Counted from the first letter of the stretch, positions 24,946 to 33,807 are shown. The stretch is DNA of 58,146 bases from JBAZQS01 sp041645075 (GCA_041645075.1 JBAZQS010000004.1:1-58146); one strand, 5' to 3'. The notes: generated by a model not told the origin, from the sequence alone. Translations and numbers: made by a program.

Positions 24946-26250
24946 TTGTCTTTTACCATCAAGGCCTTTAACCTCGCCGGCCGTTTTTCGGGCGGGCTAT
25001 TGGCGATTATTAAAAAAATCCTTTGGCCGGCTATAAAATTTATTTTAAAATTCCTGGTCGTGCCGATCTATGGCCGGTATCTTTGGTTTAAAAATAAAAT
25101 TTCAAAAAAAGCGGCCAACCCCCGCGAAAAAATAATTTTAATCTTTACCAATCGGTACATTGTTCATATTTTAATTATCGCCATCGCCTTGGGCGTGGTG
25201 GCGTCAAATCTGCTCGCTTATGAAAAAAGCGAGGACTACGGACGCGGCGCCTTAATCAATAAATTCATCCAAATTGAAGATATAGAAACCATTGAGGACA
25301 CGGTTGACGCCCAGAATATTTCACAAATTAATAATTACCAGGGCGAGGGTTCGCTCTTGACTAGCAACGCTTTCACCGAAGCCCAACGGAAAGAAGAGCA
25401 AGTTGCCAGCGAGCAAGATGGTTTGGGTCTGGCCATGACCCAGGGCGGCAATACTTTAATCAAACCGGAATTAGCCAGCACCGAATCGGCCAAAATCGGC
25501 AGTAGAAGCGTCAAGGAATATGTGGTTAAAGAAGGAGACGCGGTGAGCGCCATTTCCGACCGATTTAATCTTTCGGTTGAAACCATACTGTGGGCCAATA
25601 ATCTGACGATCAGGTCTTATATAAAACCAGGTCAAAAATTAATTATCCCGCCGGTGGACGGCGTCTTGCATAAAATCACCAAGGGCGACACCATCGCTAA
25701 AATCGCCAAAAAATATCAAGCCGTGGAAGCCCAAATCAGAAACTTTAATTATATGGATGACGCTTCGTTGGCGGTCGGCGATATTATTATAGTGCCGGGC
25801 GGAAAAATTATCGCCGTCCAACGGCCGCAATATGCCGGATCTCAAACCACCGTGTCAAGCGGAGCGGTTCCGCCGCTGCCGGCTGGCAGTACCATGTATT
25901 GGCCAAGTGTTTGCCGCCGAATTACCCAATATTTCCGTAACTGGCGCCACACGGGCGTTGATATTGCCTGCGCGGTTAATTCTGAAATTAGGGCCGCCCA
26001 AAGCGGCGTAGTCAGCCGTGTTCAATACAGCCGCGTCGGGTATGGAAACAATATAACAATTAACCATGGCAGCGGCAAACAAACTCTGTATGGCCACTTG
26101 AATAAAATCTATGTAACCGCCGGGCAAACCGTAAGCGCCGGGCAGGTTATCGGCTCAGAGGGCTCAACGGGCCGTTCAACTGGTCCGCATTTACATTTTG
26201 AAGTGCTCATAAACGGAGCTCGCGTTAATCCGTTAAACTATGTCAGGTAA
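24946..26250 (+). CDS. LysM-M23 cell-wall metallopeptidase
   Basis: A 434-residue envelope protein with a membrane segment at about 60-85, two LysM domains (YVVKEGDAVSAISDRFNLS near 186 and HKITKGDTIAKIAKKYQ near 233) and a C-terminal M23 peptidase: RNWRHTGVDIACAVN (first zinc ligands H and D), GYGNNITINHGSGKQTLYGHL and GPHLHFEVLINGARVNP. It cuts or remodels peptidoglycan. The start is TTG; the frame is open without ATG back to 24901, so a further upstream non-ATG start is possible. It is one of few plus-strand genes in the left half. Confidence 0.9.
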   Translation: MSFTIKAFNLAGRFSGGLLAIIKKILWPAIKFILKFLVVPIYGRYLWFKNKISKKAANPREKIILIFTNRYIVHILIIAIALGVVASNLLAYEKSEDYGRGALINKFIQIEDIETIEDTVDAQNISQINNYQGEGSLLTSNAFTEAQRKEEQVASEQDGLGLAMTQGGNTLIKPELASTESAKIGSRSVKEYVVKEGDAVSAISDRFNLSVETILWANNLTIRSYIKPGQKLIIPPVDGVLHKITKGDTIAKIAKKYQAVEAQIRNFNYMDDASLAVGDIIIVPGGKIIAVQRPQYAGSQTTVSSGAVPPLPAGSTMYWPSVCRRITQYFRNWRHTGVDIACAVNSEIRAAQSGVVSRVQYSRVGYGNNITINHGSGKQTLYGHLNKIYVTAGQTVSAGQVIGSEGSTGRSTGPHLHFEVLINGARVNPLNYVR

Positions 26251-26254
26251 AAAT

Positions 26255-27781
26255 TTATTCTATTCTCGGCCGATATTGCAAGCTCTCGGCCAAATGCTCG
26301 GTTAGAATTTTTTCGCTGCCCGCCAAATCAGCAATGGTTCTGGCTAATTTCAAAATCCGATGATAAGCGCGCGCCGATAAATGAAGCTTGTCAACCGCGC
26401 TCCGAAGCAGGCCCTTTGACGGCTCGTCTAAAACGCAATATTTTTTAATTTGCTGGGAATTCATTTCTGAATTATCAATAATATTGACGCCTCTAAATCT
26501 TTGCTCCTGAATATCGCGCGCCCTCTGTACCCTTTCTCTGATTTGTTTAGAACTTTCCGACGGCTGATCGCTTTCTAATTTTTCAAATTTAACCCGCGGG
26601 ACTTCTATGTGCAAATCAATTCTATCTAATAGCGGCCCAGACGCTCTTTTTTGATATTTAATAATCTGCATGGGGGCGCAGACGCATTCTTTGTCCGGGT
26701 CGGAAGAAAAGCCGCAGGGGCATGGGTTCATGGCGGCCACCAAAATAAATCTGGCCGGAAATTTTAAGGTGCCGGCGGCGCGCGAGACGGAAATAATTCC
26801 ATCCTCCAGTGGCTGGCGCAAATTTTCTAAAACCACCTTGGGAAATTCTAAAAATTCATCCAAAAATAAAACACCGCGATGCGCCAAAGATATTTCGCCC
26901 GGCCGCGGCCAAGCGCCACCGCCCACCAAAGCCACGCCCGAAGCCGTATGGTGGGGCGAACGAAACGGCCGATTAGTAATCAAGGGCTGGTTAATCGGCA
27001 ATAAGCCGGCGGCGCTGTAAATCCTGGTGACTTCCAAACTTTCCGCCAAAACCATTTTCGGCAAAATAGAAGACATGGCCTTAGCCAGCATGGTTTTGCC
27101 CGCGCCGGGCGGGCCGGACATCAGCAAATTGTGCGAGCCGGCGGCCGCGATTTCCATGGCTCTTTTGGCCTGCTCCTGCCCTTTAATGTAAGCCATGTCG
27201 CCCTCAAAAAATTCCGGCTCAAAATAATCGCCTTCATTTTTAAGATAAGCGCCGATTAATTCCACCCCCTTTAAGTGTTTGGCCAATTGCTCAAGATTTT
27301 CCAAGGGGAAAATATTTATATCATCTACCAAGGCCGCTTCGGCCGCGTTATCTTTTGGCAGAAATAAATTTTTAATACCCCGGTTTCTGCACATCAAAGC
27401 CACGGATAAAATGCCGTTAACCGGCCGCAAATTGCCGTCAAGCGCCAGCTCGCCGACAAATAAACTTTCATTTATATTATTGTCGCCAAGGCCCAATTGA
27501 TTCGCTTGTTTTAAGCAAGCCACGGCAATGGGCAAATCAAAATAAGTACCGCTTTTATGCAAATCGGCCGGCGCTAAATTAATGGTCACGTTGCCTCGTG
27601 GAAATTCCAAAGAAGAATTCCTGACCGCGCTCCGAACACGGCTTTTTGATTCGTCCACGGACTTGTCGGCCAAGCCGACAATAAAAATGCCGATATTGCC
27701 GTGAGGTGAATTATCGGCTTCCACTTCCACCAACTCGCAATCCAAACCAATTACGGCCGCGGCTAAAACTTTTGAAGACAT
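26255..27781 (-). CDS. YifB/ComM-family Mg-chelatase-like ATPase
   Basis: A 508-residue protein with an N-terminal Lon-protease-like domain (GLADKSVDESKSRVRSA near 33, GELALDGNLRPVNG near 125), a Mg-chelatase AAA+ domain with Walker A GPPGAGKTM near 219, the Walker B region GVLFLDEFLEF, a zinc-finger-like NPCPCGFSSDPDKECVC near 352-368, and the C-terminal Mg-chelatase domain. ComM homologues help branch migration during natural transformation. Fits a genome with PilT. Confidence 0.93.
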   Translation of the reverse strand: MSSKVLAAAVIGLDCELVEVEADNSPHGNIGIFIVGLADKSVDESKSRVRSAVRNSSLEFPRGNVTINLAPADLHKSGTYFDLPIAVACLKQANQLGLGDNNINESLFVGELALDGNLRPVNGILSVALMCRNRGIKNLFLPKDNAAEAALVDDINIFPLENLEQLAKHLKGVELIGAYLKNEGDYFEPEFFEGDMAYIKGQEQAKRAMEIAAAGSHNLLMSGPPGAGKTMLAKAMSSILPKMVLAESLEVTRIYSAAGLLPINQPLITNRPFRSPHHTASGVALVGGGAWPRPGEISLAHRGVLFLDEFLEFPKVVLENLRQPLEDGIISVSRAAGTLKFPARFILVAAMNPCPCGFSSDPDKECVCAPMQIIKYQKRASGPLLDRIDLHIEVPRVKFEKLESDQPSESSKQIRERVQRARDIQEQRFRGVNIIDNSEMNSQQIKKYCVLDEPSKGLLRSAVDKLHLSARAYHRILKLARTIADLAGSEKILTEHLAESLQYRPRIE

Positions 27782-27794
27782 AAATTAAAAAATA

Positions 27795-28256
27795 CTATTT
27801 TATGGCTTTCTGTTTTTTCAAATTTTTTATCAAAAGGCCGAAAACCCCAATCACAATCATCGTGTCCGCTAAATTAAAGACGGCATAATATTTCAAGTCA
27901 ATATAATCAATCACCTGGCCGCCGTAAAGGCGGTCTAAAAAATTAGAAAAGGCGCCGGCGACAATCAAGCTCAAGAAAAAAATATAAAAATAATTTTTCT
28001 TTTGATAATAAGCGATTAAAAACCAAATCAGCCCCGCCAAAACCAAAATATAAAAAATCAAGATAAGATAAAAATTCAAAGGCAGACCAAAAGCAATCCC
28101 CGGATTAAGAGATAATTTCAATTTAAGCCAATCGCCAAAAACAAAAAACTCTCCGGACGCGGGGAATCTTTTAAAAAATATTTTTAAGACGCGGTCAATA
28201 ACAAAAAATAACAAAGCGAAAAAATTTATGGCAAAAATTCTTTTGTCCCAGCGCAT
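27795..28256 (-). CDS. lspA: Signal peptidase II
   Basis: A 153-residue four-helix protease with the two catalytic regions of the family: NFLDRLYGGQVIDYIDL near 108-124 and FNLADTMIVIG near 130-140, supplying the two aspartates. NPGIAFGLPLN near 53 is the upstream conserved stretch. It cleaves lipoprotein signal peptides in the membrane. It starts directly after the DksA-like gene (1 bp gap). Confidence 0.94.
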   Translation of the reverse strand: MRWDKRIFAINFFALLFFVIDRVLKIFFKRFPASGEFFVFGDWLKLKLSLNPGIAFGLPLNFYLILIFYILVLAGLIWFLIAYYQKKNYFYIFFLSLIVAGAFSNFLDRLYGGQVIDYIDLKYYAVFNLADTMIVIGVFGLLIKNLKKQKAIK

Positions 28257-28257
28257 A

Positions 28258-28629
28258 TTATTTTTCGCGGTTAAGCGCTTTTTTGCAGGCCAGGCAAAGA
28301 ATTGATTCCGGACTTATTTTTAAAACCTCAAGTTCAATTTCCTTTTGACAGCGGTCGCAAACGCCGTATTTATCTTCGGCCATTTTGGCCAAGGCCCCGT
28401 CTATATTATAACGTTCTTCCTCTAATTTTTTTTCAAAAGAAAAATTGGTGGAATAATCGGCCACTTCGGTCGCGTTATCTTCCATGGAATTGCCGTAATT
28501 GGGAAAATCGGCGTCATAATTGTCCGGCTTGCCCTCGGCGCGATGGCCGATGCTTTCCAATTGTTTTATAATTCCTGACCGGCGCTCTTTTAGCCGATTT
28601 TTTAAATCTTCTAAAATTAATGTTTCCAT
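28258..28629 (-). CDS. TraR/DksA-type zinc-finger protein
   Basis: A 123-residue protein with an N-terminal coiled coil and a C4 zinc finger, C91-DR-C94 and C112-LA-C115, plus the family segment YGVCDRCQKEIELEVL. DksA-like proteins bind RNA polymerase secondary channels or act as general stress factors. The aspartates used by DksA at the coiled-coil tip are not clearly placed, so function is not certain. Probably co-transcribed with lspA. Confidence 0.87.
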   Translation of the reverse strand: METLILEDLKNRLKERRSGIIKQLESIGHRAEGKPDNYDADFPNYGNSMEDNATEVADYSTNFSFEKKLEEERYNIDGALAKMAEDKYGVCDRCQKEIELEVLKISPESILCLACKKALNREK

Positions 28630-28694
28630 AAAAATTATTATTTAAATTAATTTTTTTAAAGTAATCAGCCGCCAAGGCGACTGATTTATTAATT

Positions 28695-28871
28695 GAGATG
28701 GTTACAAAACTATTTTATCTATAAATTTAGGACTTTTTGAGCGAGACAAGGAGGGCAAGCGAAGAGATTTGAAGCGTAGCAGTAGCTACGGTGAAAATCT
28801 TTTCGCGCCAGCCCGACGAAGTCGTAGCCAAAAAGGACAAATTTAGAGAAATATAGTTTTGTAACCATCTC
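28695..28871. repeat. 177-bp inverted-repeat element (intergenic copy)
   Basis: Ends GAGATGGTTACAAAACTAT and its reverse complement ATAGTTTTGTAACCATCTC. The inside has a conserved GACTTTTTGAGCGAGACAAG and GCGCCAGCCCGACGAAGTCG, with a small AGC-rich hairpin at the centre (GTAGCAGTAGCTAC). It has no reading frame of note and looks like a non-autonomous mobile element. Copy of 22880-23056. Confidence 0.92.
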
Positions 28872-28916
28872 ATTGTCATAACTATATCAAAAAAATAAAT
28901 AAAGTGAAAGTGTCAA

Positions 28917-28972
28917 CCCCGTTAAATGATGCTTTGCCTCAATTCCGCTGAAAGCGGAATTATTTAACGGGG
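28917..28972. repeat. Two-stem palindrome
   Basis: Outer arms CCCCGTTAAAT and ATTTAACGGGG enclose an inner hairpin AATTCCGCT-GAA-AGCGGAATT. It sits between the 177-bp element and the ncRNA end and has no T-run, so it looks like a small repeat rather than a terminator. Confidence 0.6.
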
Positions 28973-28990
28973 TCAAGGGGTAATTTAAGC

Positions 28991-29326
28991 AAAATTAAAG
29001 AGGCGCAAGAACCTTGCCTCCTGTTATTATATAAAATAATTTAGTGAGTGGTCTTACGCCCTTGATTCAGGCCTGGGATCGTTCCGTGTCTCACCCTTTG
29101 TGGGTAATGGCGAAAATCGCTCTCAAGCTTAATCTCTTTGTAAAAGAACGGCCTTAACCCAGTATCGGTGCGGTGCAAACCACTTTCTTTGGAGTTTGAA
29201 CAGCACCCAAAACGGCTTTACGAAAATACTGAGTAAAAAGCAGGGATTTACTATAATTTTTGGCTGAATTATAACAAATTTCTGCCTTTTACCCTAACCT
29301 TTAGAATTCTTATCTCAATTTACTAT
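28991..29326 (-). ncRNA. Candidate structured non-coding RNA, about 335 nt
   Basis: The minus strand has a clear promoter (29333-29361), and 310 bases later a terminator: GAGGCAAG-GTT-CTTGCGCCTC followed by TTTAATTTT (hairpin at 29000-29020). In between there is no plausible reading frame but strong pairing. GTAAAAGGCAG pairs with CTGCTTTTTAC around the inner hairpin TATAATT/AATTATA. ACTCAGTAT pairs with ATACTGGGT around a GGGTGC/GCACC stem. GGCC-GTTC pairs with GAAC-GGCC (offset) around hairpins GCGATTTTCGC and ACCCACAAAGGGT. The sequence lacks the conserved boxes of RNase P RNA, tmRNA, SRP RNA and 6S RNA that I know. Transcription start is inferred. Confidence 0.65.
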
Positions 29327-29332
29327 AATATA

Positions 29333-29361
29333 AGTATATCACAATTTTTAGCGAAAGTCAA
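29333..29361 (-). promoter_or_regulatory. Promoter of the candidate ncRNA
   Basis: On the minus strand TTGACT (29356-29361), a 17-base spacer and TATACT (29333-29338) form a near-consensus sigma-70 promoter with no coding gene behind it other than the RNA. Confidence 0.8.
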
Positions 29362-29409
29362 GATATAAATTTGTCTAATTTAAGCAATAAACCATTATTA
29401 CCCTTTATT

Positions 29410-29462
29410 TTATCCACTTTTTTTATTTGGGTTTTGCTGAATTTATCCACTACTTATACACA
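29410..29462 (+). other. Cluster of three DnaA-box-like 9-mers
   Basis: TTATCCACT at 29410-29418, TTATCCACT at 29443-29451 and TTATACACA at 29454-29462, all on the plus strand in an AT-rich spacer. They lie upstream of the ncRNA promoter (minus strand) and after the stop of the next gene. Could regulate the RNA or be a replication-related site; dnaA is not in the window. Confidence 0.5.
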
Positions 29463-29485
29463 TTTGTTTAAATTTAAACAAATTA

Positions 29486-30853
29486 TTATTTTAATAAAAT
29501 TTCTTTTCCCCCGGCCTCCAAATAATTAAAAGGCATGATATATTTCCAAAAGCCGGCGCCGGGCAAAAGGCCGGTCTTAATCCTCAAATAATCGGCTGAT
29601 GGGGCAGCCGGGCTAAAGCTTGTCCCGTGCCACGACACGGGATCAAAAAATTCTTCATTGTTTGTTATCTCCAGCTTGCGATCCTTAATTTTATAAGCCA
29701 AATAAAACACCTGGTCCGGAGCATAAACAAACCGTATGCCATGACGGTCAATAAATTCAAACCGGTTTAGGTCCGGCACCATCTCAATGATTTTTGTGCC
29801 GTCGGATAGGGCGACCTTTTTCTCCTTGGGATATTTCCGCGCGATAATTAATTTTAGGGTTTGCTCTATTTTATCAATGTCGTCTTGATTGAGGCCGCCG
29901 CTCAAAGAAAAAGATAAATAAAAGTCATAATCGCTAAAAATCCAACCACGATTATCCGGTTTTCTTCTGGCTAAAAACAAAATCTGGCTATTAACAAATT
30001 TATCCGCCAGCCCAATAGAAAACTGGCTGTTAAAAATTTTTAAATAACCCGGAAAAATTAAATCATCTTTTTCCGAAACCTGTTTTAGATTATTTTGCCA
30101 GCCGGAAATTATCTGGCCCAAACGGCCGGTGGAAAAAATCAAATCATAATCGCCGGCCACGTCAGGAACCGCGCCTTGGCAGTTCTGGCATTTTTTATGG
30201 GAAAATATTTTAACGGCATTTCTTTTTATCCGCGCGCTTAAATAAAAATTGCCGTCCGGCTCGACCAATAAATTACGCCCTATAGATAGCATTAAATCCT
30301 GTTTGAAATAAGCAAAAAAAATCGGGGAGCCGTATAAATTAAGCGAATTGAAGTTTGAGAATTTGCCTTTAGTTTCCCTTAAGATTTTATTTTTCTTATT
30401 GCTGACAAAATCCCCGATCAAATTACCATCAGCCGGCGCCAAGACAATATCTCGGCTTAAAAATTTAAATATCTTGCTCCGAACTTTTAAATATTTTTTA
30501 ACATTTTTGGGGCGGTCGGTCCTGATTAAAAAACTAAAGGCCAATTTGTCGTCTTTAACTTGCCCGACCACGGCCACTTCTCTTTTGATATCGCTAATTT
30601 TAAAATCGGCCAAGCCGCCATCGGCCAATATTAGGGAAAGCAAATCATTAAAGCCGGCCGAATCCTTGGCCGTGGGCAAGCTGAAATGAGCGTAAAAAAC
30701 CGCCTCGTTCGGCGCATACTTGATGAGCGTGTCGGCGAAATACCGCTGCCAAAAAGAAATTATAAAAATTACCAATAAAATAATTCCCGCCGCGGATAGG
30801 GCGATGGCCCGGCCGCAACGGGAATTATTTATTTGTTGCCAATATTTAAGCAT
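29486..30853 (-). CDS. Hypothetical membrane-anchored protein (DUF3352-like layout)
   Basis: A 455-residue protein with a cytoplasmic N-terminal 15 residues, one transmembrane helix (about 18-37) and a large exposed alpha/beta domain. A CQNCQ pair lies near residue 218. The opening YAPNEAVFYAHFSLP and repeated F/L-rich beta segments resemble DUF3352-type proteins, but the link is weak. FFDPVSWHGTSFSPAAPSADYL near the C-terminus is encoded by a palindrome (CCCGTG/CACGGG at 29624-29642) read in frame, another possible repeat insertion. Function unknown. Confidence 0.65.
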   Translation of the reverse strand: MLKYWQQINNSRCGRAIALSAAGIILLVIFIISFWQRYFADTLIKYAPNEAVFYAHFSLPTAKDSAGFNDLLSLILADGGLADFKISDIKREVAVVGQVKDDKLAFSFLIRTDRPKNVKKYLKVRSKIFKFLSRDIVLAPADGNLIGDFVSNKKNKILRETKGKFSNFNSLNLYGSPIFFAYFKQDLMLSIGRNLLVEPDGNFYLSARIKRNAVKIFSHKKCQNCQGAVPDVAGDYDLIFSTGRLGQIISGWQNNLKQVSEKDDLIFPGYLKIFNSQFSIGLADKFVNSQILFLARRKPDNRGWIFSDYDFYLSFSLSGGLNQDDIDKIEQTLKLIIARKYPKEKKVALSDGTKIIEMVPDLNRFEFIDRHGIRFVYAPDQVFYLAYKIKDRKLEITNNEEFFDPVSWHGTSFSPAAPSADYLRIKTGLLPGAGFWKYIMPFNYLEAGGKEILLK

Positions 30854-30878
30854 GGGATATTTTTTCCCCTAAATTTCT

Positions 30879-33137
30879 TTACCGTCGCTTCATAAAACCG
30901 AAACGACCTCTGGAGCCGCGGTCATAGCGATGGCTATTATTATGACTATTGAAGCTATCACGGCCGCCGCGGCCGGCTTTGGGGTCATTGTTTGGGTCAT
31001 AGGCCGGGTCGGTCTGCCGCATAGACAGATTTATTCTGTTTTGGCTGTCAATTTCAATGACCTTGACTTTGACTTCATCGCCGATATTAACCACGTCCGT
31101 TACTTTTTCCACGCGGTTTATAGCCAATTCGGAAATATGAACCAAGCCGTCTTTGCCGGGCAATATTTCCACAAACGCGCCGAAGTCCATTAGGCGGACC
31201 ACTTTGCCCGTATAAATTTCCCCGACTTCAACTTCTTTGGTTAATTGCTCAACCCATTTAACGGCGCGGGCCGCGCCTTCGGCATCGGAACCAGTAATCA
31301 TCACTAAACCGTCATCATCAATATCAATTTTAACATTGCACTCCTCAATAATTTTATTGATTATCTTGCCGCCCGTGCCAATGACATCCTTAATTTTTTC
31401 CGGTTCTATTTGCAAAGTAACGATGCGAGGCGCGTAAGGCGATAATTCCTTGGGCTGACTGATGGTCTGTGCCATCTGGGCTAAAATTTCCCTTCTCGCT
31501 TCACGAGCTTGGGTCAGGGTGTCTCGGCATATTTGCAAACTTAAGCCCTTGGTCTTGGTATCCATCTGAATCGCGGTAATCCCGTCTTGGGTGCCGGTGA
31601 TTTTAAAATCCATGCCGCCTTCGCCATCTTCCAAATCCTGCAAATCGGTAAGCACTTTGTATTTGTCGCCGTCCGAAGCCAAGCCCATGGCAATGCCGGC
31701 CACCGGTTTTTTAAGCGGCACGCCCGCGTCCATTAAGGACAAACTGGAACCGCAGGTGGGAGCCATGGATGACGAGCCATTTGACCCCATGACTTCAGAC
31801 ACGACTAAAATTGTGTAAGGAAATTCTTCCTTGCCGGGCAAAACCGGCATCAGGGCTTTTTCGGCTAAAACGCCATGGCCGATTTCTCTCCGGCCCGGAC
31901 CGCGGAAATTGCCCACCTCGCCGAAAGAATAAGACGGACAATTATAAAAATGCATATATCTTTTCTGCGTATCGTTTTCCGTAATTTCGTCAAGCGTCTG
32001 GGCATCGCCCGGCGCGCCCAAAGTGACAATGGACAAAACTTGGGTTTCACCGCGGCTAAATAAAGCGCTGCCATGAGTGCGAGGCAATAAGCCGACCTCG
32101 GACGCGAGTGGCCTGATTTGATTGAGCCGCCTGCCATCCACGCGCAAGTCCTTCTCTAAAATCGCTTTTCTGGTCTCGTCTTCCAAATAGGCCTCAAATT
32201 TATTTTTTACATATTCAATAATTTCCTCGGGCTTGCTTTCGGCTTTTAATTTCTCCACAAATTCATCTAATAAAACTTTGGCGATTTCTTTTCTTTCCCG
32301 CTTGGTGCCAATGGGCTGATTGAATAAATATTTATCAATCTGGGGCGCGAAAAATTTCTTGGCTTCATCAAAAACCGCTTTCTTTTCCGCTAACGGCGCT
32401 TCGCCGCTTGCCTGCGCTTCTTCGATTAACAAATTTTCTTCCTGCTTGACCAGACCGACCTGGCTTCTAATGGATTCAATGAAAGCCAATAACGGCTTGG
32501 CCTCTTTGATGCCAAATTCAAGGGCTTTAAGCATATCCTCTTCACTCACTTCACGGCCCTGGGCATCAACCATTAAAACCTTGTCGTCTTTTACGGAAAA
32601 AATCAATTGCAAATCAGATTGCTCTAATTGCTTAACCGTCGGATTGATAATAAGCTTGCCGTCAACTCGGCCGACGCAAATGCCGACTAACGGCCCGAGC
32701 CAAGGAATATCCGAGAGATGCAGGGCCAAGGCGGCGGCCGTGATGGACAGGGCGTTAAACAAATTTTCTTCATCATAAGAAAGGGTGGTAATCACCACCT
32801 GAACTTCATTTCGCAGTTCCTGATTGAATAACGGCCTAAGGCCGCGGTCAATCATCCGCGCGTCTACGACCGAAGAATCGCTCGGCCGGCCTTCCTTTTT
32901 AACAAAACGAGAGCCCTTAATTTTTCCGGCGGCATACATTTTTTCCCTCACCTCAATCATCAAGGGGAAAAAATCAAGGCCGGGTTGCGTCTCCTTGCTC
33001 ATCACGGCCGTGGCCAAAACCAGGGTGTCGCCGTAGCTGACTAAACAGGCGGCGTTGGTTTGCTTGGCCACCTTGCCGATTTCCACTTTGAGTTTGCGGC
33101 CGGCAAATTCCAATTCGAACTTTTGTTCCTTAAACAT
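30879..33137 (-). CDS. pnp: Polynucleotide phosphorylase
   Basis: A 752-residue exoribonuclease with two RNase PH domains (first about 1-210, second about 310-540, with FRGPGRREIGHG and GSNGSSSMAPTCG), a KH domain with GTGGK near 585 and an S1 domain (TGKVVRLMDFGAFVEILPG) near 640, then a Gly/Arg/Ser-rich tail. It degrades RNA 3' to 5' using phosphate. The start has a good AAAGGA. It follows rpsO and a NYN nuclease gene, extending the conserved rpsO-pnp pairing. Confidence 0.97.
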   Translation of the reverse strand: MFKEQKFELEFAGRKLKVEIGKVAKQTNAACLVSYGDTLVLATAVMSKETQPGLDFFPLMIEVREKMYAAGKIKGSRFVKKEGRPSDSSVVDARMIDRGLRPLFNQELRNEVQVVITTLSYDEENLFNALSITAAALALHLSDIPWLGPLVGICVGRVDGKLIINPTVKQLEQSDLQLIFSVKDDKVLMVDAQGREVSEEDMLKALEFGIKEAKPLLAFIESIRSQVGLVKQEENLLIEEAQASGEAPLAEKKAVFDEAKKFFAPQIDKYLFNQPIGTKRERKEIAKVLLDEFVEKLKAESKPEEIIEYVKNKFEAYLEDETRKAILEKDLRVDGRRLNQIRPLASEVGLLPRTHGSALFSRGETQVLSIVTLGAPGDAQTLDEITENDTQKRYMHFYNCPSYSFGEVGNFRGPGRREIGHGVLAEKALMPVLPGKEEFPYTILVVSEVMGSNGSSSMAPTCGSSLSLMDAGVPLKKPVAGIAMGLASDGDKYKVLTDLQDLEDGEGGMDFKITGTQDGITAIQMDTKTKGLSLQICRDTLTQAREARREILAQMAQTISQPKELSPYAPRIVTLQIEPEKIKDVIGTGGKIINKIIEECNVKIDIDDDGLVMITGSDAEGAARAVKWVEQLTKEVEVGEIYTGKVVRLMDFGAFVEILPGKDGLVHISELAINRVEKVTDVVNIGDEVKVKVIEIDSQNRINLSMRQTDPAYDPNNDPKAGRGGRDSFNSHNNSHRYDRGSRGRFGFMKRR

Positions 33138-33172
33138 AATTTTTCCTTTCGGTTGAATCGGGCCAAGTAATT

Positions 33173-33229
33173 TTATTTGAAAATAGCCAGCCTCTTGCCC
33201 ATTACAACAGACCGCTTACTTTCAAATAA
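33173..33229 (-). promoter_or_regulatory. Long-loop stem in the pnp leader
   Basis: TTATTTGAAA (33173-33182) and TTTCAAATAA (33220-33229) can pair as a 10-bp stem over a 37-base loop, 36-92 bases upstream of the pnp start. In enteric bacteria the pnp leader folds into a stem cut by RNase III and used for autoregulation; this could be an analogue, since rnc is also in the window. Confidence 0.4.
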
Positions 33230-33268
33230 TCCATTACCCGCGCCCAGATCAACTAATTATTTATTTAT

Positions 33269-33301
33269 GAGATAGTGATAAAATAATTTTGTCACTATCT
33301 C
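33269..33301. repeat. Short copy of the GAGATAGTGA repeat
   Basis: Perfect 10-base arms GAGATAGTGA and TCACTATCTC around a 13-base AT centre. The last base is the first base of the NYN gene stop codon. Confidence 0.8.
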
Positions 33302-33807
33302 TATTTTTTAATAATTAAAAATTTTCCTTTATCACTGGACAGGTCTAAAAAATCATCCGCCGCCTCAATTAATTTTGTGGAGGTAGTTTTGCCAAAAGCC
33401 GCCACCTCAACCATACAGCCCTTATTAACTCTCAAATATTCAATCAAGGGCACATAGTCGCCATCGCCCGAAAGCAAAATAATACTGTCCAAACGGTCGG
33501 CTAAAGTAATCGCGTCCACGGCCAAGCCCACATCCCAGTCCGCTTTTTTGGTGCCGTCCATAAAAATCTGCAAGTCCTTGCTTTTTAATTCAAAACCGGA
33601 TTTTATCAACGCGTCAAAAAAATGCTCTTCTTCGGCGCTGTGGGATTTAATGACATAAGCAATGGCCCTGATTAACTGGCGGCCATCGGTCACCGCCTTT
33701 AAAATTTCCTTAAAATTTATCCGGGCGCCGTACAGATTCTTGGCCGAATGGTACATATTGGACACATCAACGAAAACGCCGACTCTTTGATTTTTGTATT
33801 TGAACAT
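33301..33807 (-). CDS. NYN-domain (LabA/DUF88) nuclease-like protein
   Basis: A 168-residue protein with the NYN/PIN-like fold: VGVFVDVSNMYHSAKN near 9-24 (first acidic residue D14), DGTKKADWDVGLAVDAITLA near 84-103 and IILLSGDGDYVPLIEYL near 109-125. The aspartates match the metal-binding acidic set of LabA-type predicted endoribonucleases. It is placed between rpsO and pnp, an RNA-decay setting, which supports an RNA-processing role. Confidence 0.9.
   Translation of the reverse strand: MFKYKNQRVGVFVDVSNMYHSAKNLYGARINFKEILKAVTDGRQLIRAIAYVIKSHSAEEEHFFDALIKSGFELKSKDLQIFMDGTKKADWDVGLAVDAITLADRLDSIILLSGDGDYVPLIEYLRVNKGCMVEVAAFGKTTSTKLIEAADDFLDLSSDKGKFLIIKK

Noticed and set aside
28695..28871. 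Transposase-encoding mobile element
   Set aside because: The element is only 177 bp with no reading frame, so it can only be non-autonomous.
29041..29240. Candidate ncRNA as RNase P RNA, tmRNA, SRP RNA or 6S RNA
   Set aside because: None of the landmark boxes is visible: no GAGGAAAGTC or ACAGAA, no tRNA-like 3' end, no GGAAGG tetraloop region, no single long 6S-type stem.
29150..29260. Minus-strand peptide FRKAVLGAVQTPKKVVCTAPILG inside the ncRNA, shown here as FRKAVLGAVQ then TPKKVV
   Set aside because: No start codon or ribosome-binding site, and the region is better explained by RNA stems.
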